Shown piece by piece: positions 21,766 to 31,991 of a stretch of 64,000 bases of DNA. Positions within the stretch are counted from its first letter, which is position 1. Every line of letters begins with the position of its first letter. Made by a program: the position numbers and the translations under genes. Under the pieces are notes generated by a model. It saw only the letters and a program-made list of their open reading frames with translations, had not been told where the DNA came from and made no database searches. The DNA comes from Benincasa hispida (Eukaryota; Streptophyta; Magnoliopsida; Cucurbitales; Cucurbitaceae): the NCBI RefSeq assembly GCF_009727055.1, contig NW_024063731.1, positions 1 to 64,000 on the forward strand, read 5' to 3'.

Positions 21766-22785
21766 CCTTCATGATTGAGTAAACATGCATAAGATGGAAG
21801 CAGACAGAATCATTAGGCACTCTAATTACACTTCATTTGAGTTTAAAGCATGCAAAGAAATAGTTTCAATAGAAAGATGGTTTTATGTGTGTATACCTTT
21901 GTTGATTTCCTCTTGCTCCTTGCTTAATCCACAAAATTGAAACTTTAAAACTCTAATAGACCATCAAAAGGAGCTTCTCTATGATTCTAAGCCTTGGATT
22001 GAGGGGTAGAAACTCAAAATTGAGGGGGATTGAGTGTGATTGAGAGAGTTCGAAGGCGAAAACAATTATTGCTTGAAATTCTCAGAAAATAAGATTGCAT
22101 GAATGCAATCTCGTGAAATTTGGAGTATTCATCAAGATAGATCGTGCAAGCACTAACTTATTCAGCTAATTAAGCCTTCCATCAGCCCTAAGTGATTGGC
22201 CTAGGTGTTGAAATGTGGAAAAATCCACTAAAAAAGTCAATGTTGGATTTTTCCACTCAAATTAAATTTTAATTTTAATTGATCATTTTAATTCTAATTA
22301 ATTTTACTTTAAAATTAATATACATGAAAATTAAAATAAATTCTAAAAATTGAATTTTATAATTAAAATTGATTTTTTAAATAAATAAATAATTAAATAA
22401 TAATTTAATATCGAATATTAAATTAATAAAACACCTAATTCAAACATGAATCCTATTTACGTATTCAATATTTAAATAAATATTTAAATATTTTAAACTC
22501 TTCAATTACGTTTAATTTAGATAAATTTAAACGTTTAATTATATTGAATATAATTATCCAAACCCTAAAAATAAAATCGAACATTTCAAATTCTAAACCC
22601 TAATTTCGAATTTGAACACTTCAAATTCACTCAATTTTCTAATCCAAGGTTTAATCTTTTACGAGTTAGTAGAGGAACCTTATAAACCTACAGATCATGA
22701 GCTCAAATAATTTGAGATTAATCAGTTAAACTCTTTAACCTGAATTTAATCAATATTCATTAACAACCGAGACATACCACTATAG
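21766..22785 (-). mobile_element. Copia LTR 3' portion, minus strand, split by a nested LTR
   Basis: On the minus strand this has the content of the end of the copia LTR (CTTCCATCTTATGCATG tail at ~21795, AT-rich middle). At 22630-22785 it shows the conserved stretch leading to CCACTATAG. There a second LTR of the same family begins (22786). The break at CTATAG recurs at 37410 in unit 2, so the nesting predates duplication. Confidence 0.6.
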
Positions 22786-24203
22786 TGTTAGGATAAGATA
22801 ACATGCAACGGAAGCAAACAAATGAATAAGCACTCTAATTATATTTAATTTGATTTGTAAAACAATGTTTAAATAGAAACTTCAGAAGAGGGTTTCTAAG
22901 CTATATACCTTTGATGAATTCTTCCAATTCCAAGCTTCTCTTCACGTGATTCCAGCTCTAACTCTTCAGTGAACCACCAAGATATCTTCTCTACTATTCT
23001 CAGCTTTGAATTTGAGTGGTGAAACTCAAAATTGGAGTGAATTTTTAAGAGACTTTGTGTGGGTTTTTGCGGTAAGAAGAGCTTTTTCAGAAAGACAGAT
23101 TTTCAACTCTTCAACCAGATATTTCAGAAAAAATTTAATCTTCTTCTACTTGTAGGTATGTAGATCCAGTTGAAAGCCACCTCAAACTTCACTCAAAAGA
23201 GTGCTAGGTGCGTGTATCAGAATAAAACCACCTCATGCATTCACAAATTGTGGATAAATCCACTACTGAGGTTTTTTTTTTCAATTCCTTTATATTTAAT
23301 TAATTGTAAAATTAATTAAAAACTAAAGTGAATTAATTCACAATTAATTAAATCCAAAATTTCAAAATCTAGATTCTGAAATTGAATTGAAAATGGAAAT
23401 TAATTTGATTTTTAATTAATTAAATATATTTAATTAATTAAATAACAATTTAATATAAACCCTAATTTCAATTTGAACTTTTTAGAATTCAAACCTTAAT
23501 TTTAATTCGAACATTTTCAAACTGAAATTCAATTTGAACAATTCAAATTGATATCATTCTATATTCATTCAATTCAATAATTCAAGGTATGTTTTACGAG
23601 CTAGTAAAAGGACGTTATGGACCTATAGATCATGAGTTCCAACGATTTAAGATTAATTGGCTAAAACACTTTAGACCAAATTCATCAGTATTCCTTAACT
23701 ATCAAGTCACACCACTATAGCTCAATAGTTGCATTCTCCTTACTGTAGATATATTTGTGGCCATTTGATTTAACCATAATTAGTAAGTCGAATCTTCACA
23801 GGTGGTTTGTAATAACGGCTAGGCCAATATGCTGTTTTACTACCGATATCTTGCTCCTTAAGTTTCACTGATTCTCTAATGAACAATTAGTTTGTGATCA
23901 AATCACTAAACTGGATCCCTTTCGGGCCAACGAGAGGGTGGGGCCCTTTATTCAAGACCTGGATTCAGTACTTAAGAGAACAACCTTTCTTCTTATTCCT
24001 AAATTGGGTAGGCGTGAATTTCTTATTGCACCCTATGTCCCCAGCTATCTTCCAGGTCTTACCCCTGAAATAGGAGGCTTATTGAGCTGACGCTGTTGAG
24101 CCAACTCTCACCTATGCAAATCTAAGGATAATCCCGAATAAACAGGAGTTCATAATTGTCTCAAGATTAAGATCGAGATACCTAGATCATCTAAGAGAAA
24201 TAG
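22786..24203 (-). mobile_element. Copia LTR, minus strand, interrupted by gypsy LTR (unit 1)
   Basis: It begins on the plus strand with TGTTAGGATAAG, the reverse complement of an LTR 3' end, and proceeds through all conserved LTR blocks. Examples are GGCCAACGAGAGGGTGGGGC at ~23930 and CCTATGTCCCCAGCTATC at ~24030. It ends at AATAG (24199-24203), where the gypsy LTR TGTAAGCCC starts. Its continuation is 25119-25296. It matches 37410-38544. No gene. Confidence 0.75.
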
Positions 24204-25118
24204 TGTAAGCCCTCTCTTCTTCTACTCTTTCTTAGAATATTATGAAGCATATAGTTGAGATTGAACTCGGGGACTCGAGATAAAGTTTGATGTGGATCTC
24301 TTATTAATATTATAATTAAAAATAAAAAGATTCGATAATGAATTTGGTATGTGCGGGATAGGTCAAAGTCAACGGTCAAATGGTCAAAGTCAAAGTAGAA
24401 GAAAAGTCAACATTTTGAAAATTTGTGAAATTTTGGTAATTTTCGAGTTTTAAAAATAAATTTGGCTTGTTTAAGACTTATTGGGCACAAATATGCTGGA
24501 AATTAAAGGAAATTAAGGGAAAATGATGAGAACCAAGAGGAAGAGGAAATTAATCATTTGGGCACGTGTTAAACCGGAAATTGAAGCTGGAAAAGGAAGA
24601 GAAAAGGGGAATTTCGAATTTTTTTGAGTTCGGCGCACCGAAGAAGAGGACAAAGTTGTTTCCGAATTAGGGTTGTTCATGTAAGGAAAATTAGGCAAAA
24701 TGCAACAAAATTAAATAGGACGTAAGGAAGAAGCTCGTAGGAGGCTTGAGTTGCAGAAATTTGGCAGGAGAAGTAAGGAAAACGAAGAAAAATAGTGGCG
24801 CTAGAGTTATTACAAAAACAGAGGATGCTCGGGTTTTTAGCAAATTCGTGGAGTTAGAGCCTAATTTGAAGCTCCAACTTGAAGGGTAAGTTACTTATAA
24901 GGTCCTTATAGAGTTCTATGGTCTTTAATTTGATCGTTATTGGCTGGAATTTCTGATTTTAAGCTCTAAAAGTTCAACTTCTTGTCGGAAAAATAGGGGC
25001 GCCGTGGAGATTTTGGCCGATTCTAGGAGTTCTAGGGCAATTCGGACGTCCAAAATTTGAGGTAAGTTAAATAAGAGGATGAGTAAAAGGTTTTTATAGA
25101 CTAATTAAACTTTAAGTG
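24204..25118 (+). mobile_element. Gypsy-type LTR, 5' part, truncated (unit 1)
   Basis: It starts TGTAAGCCCTCTCTTC after the AATAG target site and matches 38545-39575. At 25118 it breaks inside the LTR and joins copia LTR sequence (TCCTAGTTTATTGG). An internal deletion removed the rest of the gypsy LTR and part of the copia LTR. Confidence 0.75.
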
Positions 25119-25296
25119 GATCCTAGTTTATTGGATTTAGACTTTTACATATGCAATTTATAGAATCAATAATAAGTTTATTGACTATAGAATATGTTTA
25201 TCTTTTTACAAACTACGTGTTTTAGGACATAAAAACCAACAATAATAGAATATGTTTAACTTTATACATTACGAGTTTTAGGACATACAACCCAAA
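25119..25296 (-). mobile_element. Copia LTR 5' end, minus strand (composite B, left LTR)
   Basis: It matches 955-1136, including the tandemly duplicated LTR start, and ends CATACAACCCAAA. A minus-strand purine stretch (CCAAGTGGGAG) follows. Confidence 0.75.
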
Positions 25297-25429
25297 AATA
25301 CTCCCACTTGGACTAAAACTCCAGTGGATAAATATATACAAATATATACATTGTTGAGTACAGTGAAAGAACAAAAACAAAAGTATAAATACAATAAACT
25401 AGGGCATCAGACACCTATTATTTCTCCCA

Positions 25430-25860
25430 TTTGCTCTAATAGAAAGTATCTCGTAGTCTTAGTCCCACTAGGTGACCCTCAAACACTTTAGCCGAGACGG
25501 TCTTTGTCAATGGATAAGCTAAGTTGTCTTGTGAGGCTATCTGCGTGACAACTACATCTCCTTTGTGTACAATATCCCTGATGAGATGATAGTTCCGCTC
25601 GAGGTGCTTTCCACGTTTATGGCTTCAATGTTCTTTTGAGTTTACAACTCCTCCACTGTTATCACCATATAGGGTGACTGGCAAGTGCATATTTGGAACC
25701 ACTTCCAAATCAGTTAGGAACTTTTTAAGTCATACTGCTTCTTTTGCTGCTTCACTTGCAGCTACATACTCAGCTTCTAATGTGGGGTCAGCAATATAAC
25801 TTTGCTTGATACTCCCCACTACTGCTCCTCCACATTAACCCTGAAGTTGATTTCTTTGAA
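25430..25860 (-). pseudogene. Copia RNase H C-terminus, truncated (composite B)
   Basis: This is the same protein segment as 1275-1712 (YCDNNG-type block, KHLERNYHLIRDIV, AKVFEGHL), with additional frame damage. No long open frame remains. It is cut by CACTA sequence at 25866, in the same place as the other copy. Confidence 0.75.
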
Positions 25861-25865
25861 TCAAT

Positions 25866-26940
25866 CACTACAAGAAATAATAGATACGATAGCACTTTTT
25901 TTAGTTATATTTATATAACTAAAATAATATGCTATCTTTATCTTATAATAGCACTTTTTTAACGCTATAATAAAATATTTATAGCTTTAATCTTATGCTA
26001 TTGTAAGGTATTTTGGTCTTTTCTAATAGCCATAATTACAATAATAATCTTTTGATGGCACTTTTTTTTCACTATATAAATTTTGTTATAGCTTTGCTCA
26101 TGACTATAAAAGGCTCAACTTTTTTTTTCTCAAGAAGAATAATTTGTATATAAATTTTTATATTTGTGTTAAAAATAAACTCATGACTCGAGTTCAGCCC
26201 ACACATATTAATTATTTCATAACATATTAAATACCATGACTTTCATTCATAATTGAAAATTTATAAATATATTAACATTGAACAAAAATGTAATCATTTC
26301 TTAGAACAAAGTATACAAATGATACAAAATAAAGTAATGTATCTTTCATGTTTATTTTTGCAAGTAAATATAATATTTTGGAAGCATTCTTGGTTCAATT
26401 GTAATTCCTAAGATTTTCTTAATCTTCCAATGAACAGTTCTTTTGAAGGTTGATTTGTACTTTCTGATGGATACCTATTAAACAAAAAAACATAGACACA
26501 TATTAAATAAACAAACATAACAAAAGAAACCTAATAAATAGCACAAGTCATTTAGAAATCCACTGGCACCAAACCAAAAAAACAAATTACATAGTTGAAC
26601 ATCTCAAACTTATAAACCCAACACATCATTTTTAAAATCCAAAACCAAAGCAAACATTGATAAAAAGATAATAATAATAACCTTCAGTCTCCTCCATTAG
26701 TCTGAACCATGAGATTCCTATGTTGTGTCTGCTGGTTAGCTTTAACTGGTTCTTTGCTACTCGTTTAATGATGGCTATCCCTACGGAGAGTTGTAACATA
26801 GGATTCAGAACAACCCAGGCTTCATTAAAATGAATAGGGTCTTATAGTTCTATTTTGGGTATTGTCTTCTATTTCGAAGGCATACTCATACCGTTCTGTT
26901 AAATCTGAAAAATTGCGGGTCTACACTTACAGAATTATTA
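25866..26940 (-). mobile_element. CACTA transposon terminal fragment (composite B)
   Basis: It opens with an intact terminal motif, CACTACAAGAAATAATAG. Subterminal TAGCACTTTTTT and AACGCTATAATAAAAT repeats follow. On the minus strand a C-terminal tail (KELFIGRLRKS then stop) is readable at ~26405-26470. The inner end and second terminus are missing. It is near-identical to 1716-2790. Confidence 0.65.
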
Positions 26941-27108
26941 TGTGTTAATAATGTCTGACAAAAAGTGGTACCTAAATGACTATCGGCATATGAGTTATTC
27001 TGGAGGTAGTATTTAGTGAAGAATGTCTTGATGTAGTATCGTAGCAAAAGTATAATCTTGTGTACATTATTAAAATTGCTAAAACTTGATTGGATTTATA
27101 ATTTCAGA

Positions 27109-27770
27109 ATGACGAGTTCAATAATACAAGTGTTGGCATTGGATAAACTTGTCGGGGATAATTATGTGAATTGGAAATCAAACTTGAACATAATACTTCT
27201 GATAGACAATTTGCGATTTGTCATAACTGAGGATTGTCCTCCCATTCTTAACTCTAACACAAACCTAAATGTTGGAGATGTATATGATAGATGGGTTAGG
27301 GCTAATGATAAAGCCCGTGCTTATATCCTCGCCAACTTATCTGATGTTTTGGTAAAGAAGCATGAGAATATGAGTACTTCCAAAGAGATTATGGAATCTC
27401 TGCAAGGGATGTTTGGACAACTGTCCTTCACCCTAAGGCATGATGCCATTAAGTACATTTACAACAGTCGCATCAAAGTGGAGACCAATGTTCGTGAACA
27501 TGTCCTAGACATGATGGTCCACTTTAACGTGACAAAAGTAAATGGTGCTGTCACAGACAAGAGAAGTCTAGTTGGTTTTATTCTAGAATTTCTTCTGAAG
27601 AGTTTTCTGCAATTTTGAATGCATTAAAGAATAAAATTGAATACAACTTGACTATTCTACTGAATGAGCTACAAGCTAACCAGACAATGTTGAGAAAAAA
27701 GGGTCTAGAGTTAGAAGTAAATGTTACTACTGCCGAGAAGAGTGGAATGTCCTCCAAGCCTGATGTTAAC
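27109..27770 (+). pseudogene. Copia gag N-terminal and core (composite B)
   Basis: The ATG at 27109 gives 170 codons of Ty1/copia GAG. Readable blocks are LDKLVGDNYVNWKSNLN, DNLRFVITEDCPP, YDRWVRANDKARAYILANL, KEIMESLQGMFGQLSF and REHVLDMMVHFNVTKVNG. The frame stops at 27616-27618 after KSFLQF because of an indel. The next frame reads NKIEYNLTILLNELQ before identity is lost near 27770. This is the better-preserved of the two gag copies and shows what composite A lost. The conventional ATG is 17 codons into the longest open frame and follows TTTCAGA. Confidence 0.9.
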
Positions 27771-28365
27771 CATAATAAAACCTAGACCTCATACATTACA
27801 ACTCTTGAACCATAATTCATAAGTAAATCTATCAATTCAAAAAAAAAATTCCATCAAATTTCCATTATATTCCAACCCATCCTAAAAAAACTCGTTTATT
27901 CTATAAATTTATTCTTGTCTATACCGACTCAATTGATAGGGAAAAAGTTGATGGTTAAGGCAGAAGGCCTTGAAGGGATGAAAGATCCCAACATTTGAAA
28001 TTTATTTGATAACGGCAATGCTTGAGGTGTTTTTCCTTTTCGATCCTCCATTATCGGTAATGATTCGCCTTTGATAAATTGATACACTTGAGAATACGAT
28101 GCTTTGGTTTGAGGAAGTGTTGATCGTTGCTGTTGTTCTTGATCTTGATCATGCTTTTCTTCTTTCTTGCAAGTTGACTTCATTTGCTCTTTTCTTTCTC
28201 TCTTTCACTCTCTTCTTTAGTTTTCCCTTGAAGAAATTCTTGAGTGAGGTAATCAAGAAGGGAGTTTGCACTTCCTTTTATAGCTTCAATTTTGAAATCA
28301 AAACAAGAAAGTATTGCTTGCCATCTGGCAAAAATTTCCTCGTCTTTAAAGAATATGAGTATTCC
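27771..28365. pseudogene. Endogenous pararetrovirus-like relic (composite B)
   Basis: This is the counterpart of 3540-4125. The minus strand (~28215-28335) reads ARWQAILSCFDFKIEAIKG then a damaged LTQEFLQ. A plus-strand portion near 27875 is decayed further. The minus-strand frame continues into a Glu/Lys/Gln-rich tail ending near 27929. The placement between gag core and zinc knuckle is identical in both copies, so this insertion predates the duplication. Assignment to Caulimoviridae rests on the RNase H end motif only. Confidence 0.45.
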
Positions 28366-28567
28366 TGTGAAGAAGGGTAAAAGGAAAGGGAAGAAGAAGC
28401 CTACTGGAAAGAAAGGCAAGGATAACGCTGCAGTTAAAGGGAAATGTTTCCACTACAACGAAGAAGGGCACTGGAAGAGACACTGCCCTCAGTATGTTGC
28501 CGAGAAGAGAGTAGAGAAAGGTAACCAGGCTAACTTGACCTTGGGACCATTTGCTCAGCTCATCTAG
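28366..28567 (+). pseudogene. Copia gag zinc knuckle fragment (composite B)
   Basis: A basic stretch (KKGKRKGKKKPTGKKG) leads into CFHYNEEGHWKRHCPQYVAE, with the same Cys-to-Tyr loss in the CCHC box as the other copy. The frame ends at the TAG at 28565-28567. Beyond this, pol is missing. Confidence 0.8.
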
Positions 28568-29160
28568 TGGGAGAAATTGCTACTTGATTCTACTTCGTTT
28601 AAATCTTGTACAGAACAAATTGTATATATTTTTGGGATAAATGAAATGTTCATTTTAAAAAATTATGTTTGTTTTAGCAACCTCTGTTATGAACCAAATT
28701 GTTCAAAACCATTTGTAAATATTCAAATATTTTAATGGCTAGATCAAAGTATAGAAAGTTTAAAGATTTCTAGATCTAACTATTAATAAAGAGTTGTTGA
28801 GACAAGTCAGATGTGTCTTGCTTAAAGAGTTGAGAGTACCTCATTGTAGTAGGAGGAAAGTGTGCTTCCTAGCCATTATTGAGAATAAGATGTTATCCTC
28901 ATATAGTTTATCTAAAGCCTATTATATACTAACATGTTTACAAGGATTCTCTCGGCTAAAGTGTTTGAGAATCACCTAGTAGGACTAGGAATACAAGATA
29001 ACCTAGGGCAAGTGGAAGAAATATCGGGTATAGAGATACCGAATGGTAAAGATGGGTATGAGATGCCCTAGTTTATTGTATTTCGCTATAAAACTCAGAA
29101 AATTAATCTTATATATCGGATATATAAGTTACCACTTGAGTTTTAGTCCAAGTGGAAGTT
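28568..29160 (+). pseudogene. Copia pol remnant: RNase H tail and polypurine tract (composite B)
   Basis: AT-rich decayed sequence runs up to the C-terminal RNase H tail AKVFENHLVGLGIQDNLGQ (~28955-29015). A purine stretch then leads to the LTR at 29161. It matches 4334-4927. Confidence 0.6.
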
Positions 29161-30983
29161 TGTTGGGTTTTATGTCCTAAAACTCGTGGTATATAAACAA
29201 TGAAACTTATTCTGAAAAATTCAATAAAGGTGTTATTGAATAGATCTATTGCTAGAATAGAAATTCAATAAACCTAAAAGTCCCTTGACTATTGGATTAG
29301 TACTTGAACTTTATGTGGAGACATAAAGGTGGTTCAGGTTCGAGTAAATAGTCAAAATGATCTATAGTATATGGATAAGGTTGGGACCTTATTCTGGTAA
29401 CACTATTGGATGCAGCCCGCTCTGCAGTTGTTACAAGGAGTTCTGAAGTGCTACAAATTAAGTGATCCTTATTCATTCACGTTGGACGTGAGGAATGGGG
29501 GTGTCCTTGTGCAAAAGGGTTTGTACAAGATCGGACCACGAAATGAGTCACTCTTACTTTATAACATTGTTTACTGTTTAAGACTTACTATTTCAAAGTG
29601 ATGACCTAGGTAATTTAACCTTAATTTTTGGCTAACTATGAACTCTTGTTTATTCGGGATTACCCTTAGATTTGTATAGGTAAGGGTTGGCTCAACAACG
29701 CCAGCTCAATAAGACTCTCATTGCAGGGGTAAGACCAGATAGATAGCTAGGGACATAGGATGCAAGAGGGAATTCACTCCTACCCGCTTTAGGGATAGTA
29801 GAGAGGTTGTTCCCTTAAGTATTGATTCTAGGTTTTTAACAAGGGATCCCGCCCTCTCATTTGGCATGAGAGGGACTCAGTTTTGTTGATTGGATCACAA
29901 AATAATTGTTCATTAGGGGATCAGTGGGGACTTAAGGAACAAGAGGTAATTTGGGGGTAAAACAGAGATTTGACCCAGCCATTATTACGAACAACCTGTG
30001 AAGGGTTGACTTACTAATCATGGTTACATTGAGTTGACATAATATATTTATAGTGAGGGGAGTTCAACTATGAGCTTTAGTGGAGTGACCCATTAGTTAA
30101 CGAATAGAGGTTATATCAATCTTATGAAAGTTCATTAATCTCGGATCGTTGGAGCCCATGATATGTAGGTCCATGAGGTCCCCATACTAGCTTGGAAATG
30201 GATTAGCTTTAGAGTAGCGTGATAAGTTAATTTGAAATGTTCAAATTAGAATCAAACGAAATTGAAGAAAATATATTTAAATATCATTTAAATATATAAA
30301 GATGAATTTATTTTGTAAAATTAATTTTATTTTGGATATTAAATTAATTAGAATTATTTAAATTGTTTAAATAATTATTTATTAATTTTATTAGAAAATT
30401 AATTTATGAAATTAATTTGTAAAATTAATAAATTTTGATTTTAAAATCAATTTTAGATTTTGGAAATAGAAAATTACACAAAAATGAAAAAATGGTTTTT
30501 CATCTTCATCTTCAACTTGCTCACTAGGAACCCACCACTTTCAAGCTTCAATAAATCCAAGCATGAGTTGTATCCCATGAAGCAAATCTCTTTGCATGAT
30601 AGTCTGTAATATATTGAAGAGATTGGAGAAAAGTTGAAGTGATTAAACCGAATGGATTTTTCTGAAAAATTCAAATGAAGAATGTGTTCTTCATTTTTGG
30701 TTGTTGCAGCGAGCTTTCTTCAAATTCCATTTTATTTAAGATTATTTTGAGTCTCACAACTCAATCTAGAGCACCAAAAAGAATAGTAGAGAAGATCTTG
30801 TGGTGGTCTACACAAAGATTTGGAGGATTTTGCAGCTAGAAATAGAGATTTCAATGGTTCTTTAAATGTACGTTGTTGAAACCCATTAACTCTGTTTAAG
30901 CATGTTTCTTTTATGCCAAAATTAATGAATTAGAGTGTTTATGGATCATATCTCTTCCGCTACGTGCTGGTGCCGATCCAACA
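29161..30983 (+). mobile_element. Copia 3' LTR, complete (1823 bp), plus strand
   Basis: It starts TGTTGGGTTTTATGTCC and ends GCCGATCCAACA. Its block order equals the 1841-bp LTR at 60741-62581. The following ACCGA would be a target-site duplication, but the left LTR of the composite is inverted and has other flanks, so no pair exists. No gene is present; the short frames are noise. Confidence 0.8.
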
Positions 30984-31930
30984 ACCGAATGTGCACATGT
31001 CCACATTATCCCGTTAGACGTGCTATAGGAAAGCTAACAATGTCTCCGGGTACAATCTCGGTTTTAAATGCGAGTCACGACAAGCAAAATATCATGAGTT
31101 AAATCAACCAATAAAATCTAGAAAACGCACTTCCCCATCATGCCAATTTCCAAACATTACACATATATATCATAACATATAATATATAGAATTCAACATA
31201 ACAAAATAATAAAACCACTTACAGTCCTTCTGTTTATTCCTTCAAGAATATCCCAAGCATAACTCTGGCCCGGTCTCCTTGAATTTCACTTCTTTTCCAG
31301 AAATTCCAAATTAGTCAAAAAAAACTCCTCCAGTAATTCCCTTTTAATCTAGGACTAACTTAAAAATAAAATAAGGAACAAAATGTATACTTCTTTAGAA
31401 AAATGAGGACAATAAAAAACTTAAACCTAGAGTTGAAAGACTAAAATCATATGGAAACCTATCTTTTTACCATGTACTATTTTATATATGACCCCAATGC
31501 ACAAAATGAAAAATCAAAAAATCAAAAATTTGAAGAAAGATATCTCAAATTCACGAGCTTCACACTAATGAGACAAACTCAAACTCAACTTTCACTATAA
31601 TTGAATTTATTAGCCATACTTTATTACTCATGTGAAGTTGATGTCTTTAAAATTAAAACCAAAGATGAAAAAATGAATACGCAAATCCTTATTGGGAAAA
31701 CAGACTTTTGGTGTAAATTTTTAATTGGGTGATACGTTATTTCAGGATAAGGTCGAACAATATTTTTGAAATTCTTTTCTAAAAAGAGTATTTTCCAAAT
31801 TTCACTAAGACAACTCATAACCGATAAAGTTTGGCCAGCTAAATTCACTTACATTATTCCTATATTTAGAATTCATTAACAAATATAGTACAAAGATTGA
31901 TGGAAATACCTATCACATATTTACATAGAT
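30984..31930. other. Intergenic, no recognised gene; upstream of beta-galactosidase
   Basis: AT-rich sequence with no coding region I can support. Its last ~100 bp could be the promoter of the downstream gene copy. The corresponding part of unit 1 has been lost. Confidence 0.4.
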
Positions 31931-31936
31931 TCCTTG

Positions 31937-31944
31937 TATAAAAA
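31937..31944 (+). promoter_or_regulatory. TATA-box candidate upstream of beta-galactosidase
   Basis: TATAAAAA lies 55 bp before the ATG at 31992. A plausible 5' leader containing CATAAACCAAACG is in between. If genuine, the gene copy retained or acquired a promoter, which a simple retrocopy normally does not. Confidence 0.4.
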
Positions 31945-31991
31945 CACATTGTTCCGACATAAACCAAACGCCTAAAGTTGTAAAATCAAAG

